Part shown: positions 25,101 to 28,686 of the stretch, piece after piece
Layout of the letters: every line of letters starts with the position of its first letter
How positions within the stretch are numbered: position 1 is the first letter of the stretch
Virus record (IMG/VR): IMGVR_UViG_3300006903_000024
Span: 1-28,686 of that record
From: a virus
Strand: one strand, 5' to 3'
Length of the DNA stretch: 28,686 nucleotides
Position numbers and translations under genes: made by a program
Notes under the pieces: model-generated
What the model was told of the DNA's origin: nothing
Databases searched by the model: none
Seen by the model: only the letters and a program-made list of their open reading frames with translations

Positions 25101-27518
25101 TTCGTCATCCCGAAGAAGTTCGCGGGTCCGCTGCGGCCCTGGCTCGAGCACCTCATCGGGGGGAACAAGAGCATCCCGACCGGGCCGCGGGGCCTGCACT
25201 TCGCTGACGGCGGGACGGTGCCGCTCACGGCGCAGGATGTCCAGGCGCTCCTCCTGCTCCAGGCGCTCCTGAGCGTCAACAGCACGCAGACCCAGACCCA
25301 GGCCCAGATCGCGGCCAACACGCAGCTCACTGCGGCGATCCTTCAGCAGCTTGCCCAGCGGAGCGGGGTCTCGGTCAACGGAGCTGCGTCGCCAACCACC
25401 ATCTCGATCCCCTCGACGCCGAGCGTGGTGGGCGCGCTCGGGTCGCCCAGCGCGACCGCGAGTGCGGGCGGCTCGGGGCTCACGCTCCAGCAGTTCCTCA
25501 CGCGGCTGGTGGCGAGCGCCAGCGGGGCCGGCGGAACGGCGGGCGCGCATCTACCGACGACCGCCACGGCGGGCGGCCTGATCACCTCGAGCCCCAGTGG
25601 GGGCCTCGCCAGCATCACCGGCCCCGGCGTCCCACAGGGGGGCGGCTTCCTGGGGCCGCTCGGGCTCGCGATTCAGTCCGGCAACCCGATGGCGATCCTG
25701 AAGGCTGCCTCTCCGCTCCTGGGGCTCCTCTCGACCATCTCCACCCTCTCGCAAGCCACGAGTGGTAGCGGGGCGCTGCTCGGCGGCGCACCGACGACCC
25801 TGGGCTCGCTCCTGGGGACCCTCACGGGCGGCCTGACACTCGCGGGGGGCCTCCAGAGCGGCAACATCCTCCAGGCGATCCAGGGGGGCATCAGCGGGGG
25901 GATCAGTCTCTCGGATCTGATCTCGACGCTCACGTCCGGAGCGGTCCCCGGGGCGACCGACCTCCTCTCCGGGCTCATCTCGGATGCGGCGACGGGCCTC
26001 GGGATCGATCTCCTGCCGACGGATGCGATCCCCTATGCCGGGGCGGTGATCAAGGCGGCCCTCGCCGCGTTCCAGATCTCGGAGATCGCGACCAGCAACG
26101 CCAGCGACCAGGACAAGGCGATCGCGGCCGCCGAGATCGCCGCCAAGACCGCCGCCGTGCTCGCGGCCGGTCCCACGTTCGGCGCGAGCCTCGCGGTCAC
26201 CCAGATCCTCGACTTCATCGACCGCCTACGTGCGGGTCAGAGCTTCTCGCAATCCATCATTTCGGCGAACGACCCGACGGCGATCTTGGGCGGGCAGAGC
26301 GGCATCTCGGGGCAAATCTTCTACCCGAGTACGGCCTGGCAGACGTTCGGGACCCGTCTGCTCGAGACCTTCCAGAAGGGCGGCACCGACATCTCCCGGC
26401 TCGCGACCGACATGCAGTACGTCCAGAGCAAGGAGGAGTTGGGTGGCCTGATCAACTCCTTCCGGACGTGGGTGCAGTCGGACAACGGCTGGCCCTGGTA
26501 CGGGCAGGACACGCCCGATCCGTACAAGATCCCGGCGTTCCCGGAGGCGGGTGGCTCGGCGCACGAAGGCGGGCTCAACATCAGCCTCAGCGACCCGATC
26601 AATCAGATCCAGGCCTTCATCGATCAGCTCCTTCAGGTGCTCCCGGGCAATCGGGTGACGTCCCTGGGGTACTTCAACCAGGGGCCGGGCGTCGGGCTCT
26701 ACAACCTCTCACAGTCGCCGCCCCCACAGGGCTTGAATCAGGTACAGGTCGCGCAGGGCTTCTCCGGCGAGTCGACGAACTTCGCGACGGAAATCGCGGG
26801 GGCTAACCTGCCGGTGTTCGTCCCGGACGGCGCTGGCGGCTATCAGGCCATCACGATGAACCCGCAAGATGTCATCAACGGCATCGCGGCGGGGACGTTG
26901 GACCCGAGCCCGATCCTCGACCCACGGACCGGGCAGTGGGGCATCACCTATACCGGGACGAAGGGGAGTCTTGGATTCCCCAGCGTGTCGAGCCTGCTCT
27001 CGCCGTACTTCCAGAACTTCGGGCAGCGGCCGATCCCCACCGTCACGCTGCCGAACGTGAGCTCGGTGAACCTCGTGCAGGCCCTTGCTGGCGCGGATCC
27101 GAACCTGCTCCAGTCCATCGTCAGCCCGGATGGCGGCGGCTTCGCGCTGGGTGGCTGGGTCACTGGCGGATCTCGGGGGCGCGACTCGGTCCCGGCCATG
27201 CTCATGCCGGACGAGTTCGTGGTCCCGGCGAGCATCGCGCGGGAGAACGCCGCGATGCTTGAGAGCCTCGTGAGCGACGGGGTCTACCGGCCGGGGTCAG
27301 ACGTCTCGGCGGCCGCGCGATCGGGGCTCTATCACTCCGCTGGCGGGGTCTCGCAGATCGCGCTGCACATCGCCGAGGGGGCCATCAACATCTCCGGAGC
27401 GAAGGACCCGAAGGCCGTCAGCCGCGAGGTCCTCGACGCCATCGAGCAGAACATCCGGACCGGACGGCTCGGCCAGGTCATCGCCGCGCGCATCCGGCCT
27501 GCGCGAGTGGGGGGCTAG
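19170..27518 (+). CDS. Tail tape measure protein
   Basis: At 2,782 residues this sets tail length and passes into the host envelope during DNA delivery. The ATG at 19170 overlaps the chaperone stop; a GTG at 19167 is the alternative. Residues 1-~290 are coiled coil, ~290-600 resemble the TP901-1 tape-measure core (RLGVSFTEASKVVFELEKAL, TGFRQLLVDLQTRPGAISKA), and ~600-1300 are long charged helices. Residues ~1385-1430 are a glycine-zipper hydrophobic stretch (GGIIGSLFGATAIGAGAGG). Two copies of a turn motif appear near 1954 (GDIVPAMLEPGEFVIP) and 2660 (RDSVPAMLMPDEFVVP), and ~2160-2360 is Gly/Ala/Leu-rich. I saw no clear lysozyme or peptidase motif. If the usual ~0.15 nm per residue rule holds, the tail could be about 400 nm. 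Confidence 0.92.
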   Translation: MAEGQFTPDLLLTVGADVSALRQQLANISRELGIPPVNVQVEANVQQIREAQQSFNDLQRQIEAAKKSLSELKAQIAGGLYDVRLDKAATVAFQQNEELKRKEAQKTFDFMRGQEEKQAALQAKDVLTEGRAFAANEQFKRTEIEKTAIAQQRLGDANAALTARNFTGQLSQLSQIANAYEKIAALQIKASATGTVIPPQLQQRIGTFTSVLAGEQQGLLGGAEAASPQAAAALKATAESIQRDLKAIVGAAGDADGAVSGFFGKLGRYAQIAAGLTIIYTVMRQIGAAAEEFVEVDRQLAKIAATMDNGADRATVLRDSYDLMVQANQRLGVSFTEASKVVFELEKALGNNSEQVRAAFLPALTLASLGEGNQTEILRTLVGLYKLFGDTLTSAITPQEKYLQISDKLIGSAAASIQDIDGFRTALQNVAPVAKAAGVSLDVQLAAIVQLTNGMQSASRAGTGFRQLLVDLQTRPGAISKAFGIDFDPNAPLNATKLLDEVIKKIRDLGTDSLKTQALINSAFPDKRATLALETLVELYPQYSKALQDVADSAGRTQKAQEELNNTISAAAGRFKGALFNEITLTVNAISGVKPGQADGLVGLFDIVTRAAIIAGQELRKYLGDVKALIDAANRATGGAAGAATQGAAGSNITGSALLGFASPQAAYRGVLPPSQARLDAEAAAQAKQQQDLARANAQALQNAQNIELQPGDQSGQLKKMIDLTAELAKQKAILKNQIELEFTVNDKSLSYATRIAAADALLAEKTRERQIAEKNYDTTASLTPKDIAALDEYKGKLQTALEAERRARSQATELRREDANESIEISQKLAAQTEADQKKVVELFAKFTTEQSKLKEISPLERAVDEYKKLGDVLNSAQFAPLSPAQFSEINKMYIQIGEAINRYWVDPLLAITQLDYESGWDKFNKALKKNIEDAEKLRGITSAVTGKTAPTPEEVTQRSLERQVGVDAVTDQILKLRAEIGYTREEWIANIAAMKAGAKDFADLLRQINDESLPQADRDKKRAAATIITTKLLPQSDEATSLQIQKQTQDEQNRLDGLREGFGRVGEELNRYILARANWRKSYDDLTPKQQEEIDLLARTTEEMKNAAAAAGLVALGFSATDANSIAGQAGAVLERQKQIQDGINALKVLNDQQKVARDQQEQATQEIAKAAGQVGTYFVSALRQAANAAGDFFDDIKTLAQDTAKAMTSAFSDFFFNSFQDKLNAGKDAWKSFLDSMQRALADFMSKQLVKSFLNILTGTGDSGTGTGIPGAANLVSGVGSGFGNIVSNFQAGGLSAALFGLPPTTPSTVSTSPPGEPGAAGGPNSTSGVPRGTTGIVGSGGNISKDLSSAGAVAAAYTASQSVLKLTSELSTQRDRNSGTGGLAGTAVGGIIGSLFGATAIGAGAGGLIGSFLGGLFGSNTPPAGKFDELSRSISTVQTALEAAVKSSATFTDLYNTILGFQGGGALAAATRQPVQLAVGGQSVSNLTQEQFLTALRANPASLTASVQAGVSPDLLGPLNQEVVQTILAKVAALDDINRQISQTIAEISAEAVSPAATGIANLETLKEQAVNFRATVDQLIAGEQAQVASLESLLATTTDPAQILSYTTQIKKLIEDRYQNETQLVQQFAGQLDSLATSLKSVSKSIDDQIFQLQLSNFGPTNPLQGFQLAQGRFEAAKSAFQASPTPENAQALQALVDPLLKAASDVFTRPSPEYRAIYDEVIATLGDVKVSVDQQANDIQDALKAALGDSVSIQDLTQKNTASMASDMKSLLAIVSAQAAAAGINLNLGAGLLTGQNFPFPTGQVVAPTGPTPQGGNQTASTAAAFGVLGALGGGASLLGGAVSLSDKIGLTAWLQQTFPSIFGVKYNDTMLPGSGGAPGAGAGGVTVTNPQFALGSADFQSALASAMEAMNLQLTIPNINLNFGNLGSFSFSDLGSLDTNFSDIRAFQSGGHVPGMGVGDIVPAMLEPGEFVIPKKFAGPLRPWLEHLIGGNKSIPTGPRGLHFADGGTVPLTAQDVQALLLLQALLSVNSTQTQTQAQIAANTQLTAAILQQLAQRSGVSVNGAASPTTISIPSTPSVVGALGSPSATASAGGSGLTLQQFLTRLVASASGAGGTAGAHLPTTATAGGLITSSPSGGLASITGPGVPQGGGFLGPLGLAIQSGNPMAILKAASPLLGLLSTISTLSQATSGSGALLGGAPTTLGSLLGTLTGGLTLAGGLQSGNILQAIQGGISGGISLSDLISTLTSGAVPGATDLLSGLISDAATGLGIDLLPTDAIPYAGAVIKAALAAFQISEIATSNASDQDKAIAAAEIAAKTAAVLAAGPTFGASLAVTQILDFIDRLRAGQSFSQSIISANDPTAILGGQSGISGQIFYPSTAWQTFGTRLLETFQKGGTDISRLATDMQYVQSKEELGGLINSFRTWVQSDNGWPWYGQDTPDPYKIPAFPEAGGSAHEGGLNISLSDPINQIQAFIDQLLQVLPGNRVTSLGYFNQGPGVGLYNLSQSPPPQGLNQVQVAQGFSGESTNFATEIAGANLPVFVPDGAGGYQAITMNPQDVINGIAAGTLDPSPILDPRTGQWGITYTGTKGSLGFPSVSSLLSPYFQNFGQRPIPTVTLPNVSSVNLVQALAGADPNLLQSIVSPDGGGFALGGWVTGGSRGRDSVPAMLMPDEFVVPASIARENAAMLESLVSDGVYRPGSDVSAAARSGLYHSAGGVSQIALHIAEGAINISGAKDPKAVSREVLDAIEQNIRTGRLGQVIAARIRPARVGG

Positions 27519-28349
27519 ATGGTCGGACGGACCAAGGTCGCTGGATCCCGGATGTACATCTCGATCCAGAACTACGTGGCGGCGAGCGCCTCGATCATCA
27601 CGGGCTCCTCCGAGGCGGCCAACTCTCCGGCGACGAACATCTCCAAGCCCGCGCGGCCGTTCCTGCCGTGGCGGACGGCGGCCGGGGGCGATCAGAGCGT
27701 GGTGATCAACTTCGCCGCCGCCAAGCAGATCGACGCGGTGTGGCTGGTCAACGTCAACTTCGCTCAGGTCCGCATCCAAGGCAACGCCTCGGATGCGTGG
27801 GGCGCGCCCGCCTTCAATCAGCTCTACACGGTCGGCCTCAGCCCGTGGAACTTCCGCTATCAGCTCGGGGTGCGCCTGACCGGCTTCAACTACCAGTACA
27901 TGCGGGTGTTCATTCCCTCCCAGACGCCGACCGACGGCACCGCCGCCTACCTGCTCGGCGGGGTCTGGGCGGGGCCGATCGAGGGGCTTCCGCAGAACGT
28001 CCGCTTCGACGTCAATCTGGCAACCGTCCAGCCGGGGCAGGACGTGGTCCCGAGTCACCAGGGCTGGCGGCAGCGGCTCGTCCTGGGCGACCCGCTGTGC
28101 CGGATCGCGGCCATGCGGACGGTCCGGATCACCGAGATGATGCCGGGCTACCAGGACGACCTGAACACGTGGCAGAGCATCGCCCGGCGCATCCGGCTCA
28201 ACGACACGCTCGCGATCCTCCTGGGGGCGGCCGACAATTCGCAGGCCTTTGTCGTCCGGCCGGTCAACGAGGCGTACTGGCAGTGGACCCGCCGGCGGAT
28301 CGGGCGGGCCGAGTCCCCCTGGGAGCTGGAAGAGGCGATCGGCCCGTAG
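27519..28349 (+). CDS. Distal tail / tail-tip protein
   Basis: A 276-residue protein that begins one base after the tape measure stop, the usual place for the distal tail protein that forms the hub below the tube. The first half reads as a beta-sandwich with a discoidin-like run: QSVVINFAAAKQIDAVWLVN followed by VRIQGNASDAWG, and later YMRVFIPSQTP, which resembles galactose-binding-like folds used for carbohydrate contact. The C-terminal ~100 residues (RTVRITEMMPGYQDDLNTWQ, LAILLGAADNSQAFVV) are alpha/beta. The family call rests on position and fold pattern. Confidence 0.65.
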   Translation: MVGRTKVAGSRMYISIQNYVAASASIITGSSEAANSPATNISKPARPFLPWRTAAGGDQSVVINFAAAKQIDAVWLVNVNFAQVRIQGNASDAWGAPAFNQLYTVGLSPWNFRYQLGVRLTGFNYQYMRVFIPSQTPTDGTAAYLLGGVWAGPIEGLPQNVRFDVNLATVQPGQDVVPSHQGWRQRLVLGDPLCRIAAMRTVRITEMMPGYQDDLNTWQSIARRIRLNDTLAILLGAADNSQAFVVRPVNEAYWQWTRRRIGRAESPWELEEAIGP

Positions 28350-28352
28350 TCC

Positions 28353-28686
28353 ATGCCCTCGCTCACCCCGCTGGTCAGTGACGCCCTCACCGCCACCGAG
28401 GCGATCAGTTTTCGGTTCAATCCCGGTGTCCCGGTGGTCGCCGACGCCATCACGGTGTCGGAGTCGGTCACGCTCCGCCGGAGCCTCCTCGAGATCAACG
28501 TGGCGGAGACCATCCCCGTGGGGGAAGTGGCCATTCCCTTCACGATTGCCTTGCAGGACACGCAGGGCAGCGGCGGATCGGGCGGGTCGGGCTCCGGCCT
28601 CTCGGGGGCCGCCAACGAGCTCTGGCAGCCGGTGTGGCTCATCGACATGAGCCAGATCACGGTGCTCCCGGCCGGGATCCTGGCCG
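28353..28686 (+). CDS. Partial tail-tip protein with short E-x-V repeats (3' cut by window edge)
   Basis: An ATG 3 bases after the previous stop opens a frame with no stop before the window ends; 111 codons are visible. Three related stretches, DALTATEAISF, DAITVSESVTL and INVAETIPVGE, repeat every 25-30 residues, suggesting stacked beta-strands. A glycine/serine linker (GSGGSGGSGSG) follows near residues 71-81, then WQPVWLIDMSQITVL starts what looks like another domain. Such repeat-plus-linker layouts occur in tail-tip and fibre-like proteins. Function cannot be settled on the fragment. Confidence 0.6.
   Translation, partial: MPSLTPLVSDALTATEAISFRFNPGVPVVADAITVSESVTLRRSLLEINVAETIPVGEVAIPFTIALQDTQGSGGSGGSGSGLSGAANELWQPVWLIDMSQITVLPAGILA

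Noticed and set aside
21513-25550. 1,345-codon open frame on the minus strand
   Set aside because: It is antisense to the tape measure gene and has the same Arg/Leu/Glu/Asp-rich shadow composition with no domain motif.
19170-27518. Lysozyme or peptidase domain within the tape measure
   Set aside because: Some tape measures carry such domains, but I found no convincing catalytic motif by reading.

Overview
The window is a contiguous piece of a tailed double-stranded DNA bacteriophage or prophage (Caudoviricetes, siphovirus-like). It carries the DNA packaging, head, neck and tail genes of the late region. All supported genes lie on the + strand, are tightly packed, and are often joined by ATGA, GTGA or TGATG stop/start overlaps. 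By eye the DNA is roughly two-thirds G+C with strongly G/C third positions, so the host is probably a high-GC bacterium that uses ordinary Shine-Dalgarno sites and a sigma70-type promoter. The host cannot be named from the sequence. I saw no tRNA, rRNA, CRISPR array, insertion sequence, integrase or attachment site.

Layout. 3-1307: large terminase subunit, cut off at its 5' end by the window edge. 1323-3065: portal. 3068-6938: an overlapping cassette of sugar-modifying enzymes (GT2, GT2, SAM methyltransferase, GT2, GT4), followed by a 66-residue helix-turn-helix protein (6935-7135). 7136-7518: a regulatory island with tandem repeats, a promoter, a short ORF, a hairpin and a strong intrinsic terminator. 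7519-9339: prohead protease fused to scaffold, with a well-marked internal start for free scaffold at 8740. 9372-9821: probable decoration protein. 9889-10890: major capsid protein, followed by a strong hairpin. 10966-11379: small unknown protein. 11383-13506: a large GT4-GT9 double glycosyltransferase. 13499-17160: neck and head-completion genes, a Ser/Thr-rich virion protein, a cationic micro-ORF, a two-helix membrane protein and two Cys-rich mini-proteins. 17182-17940: major tail (tube) protein, followed by a second strong hairpin. 18017-19170: tail assembly chaperones joined by a canonical -1 ribosomal frameshift at T TTT TTA. 19170-27518: a 2,782-residue tape measure protein. 27519-28349 and 28353 to the end: tail-tip genes, the last one open at the window edge.

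How it fits together. Terminase fills a procapsid built from portal, capsid protein, scaffold and protease. The neck proteins close the head and join it to a long flexible tail whose length is set by the tape measure. The unusual part is six glycosyltransferase domains and one methyltransferase embedded inside the structural operon, split between two sites in the head module. The simplest reading is a late-expressed pathway that builds a (methylated) glycan on the virion, possibly on capsid, decoration or Ser/Thr-rich neck/tail proteins. Host-surface or DNA-base modification remain alternatives. The regulatory island between the cassette and the capsid genes is the second point of interest.
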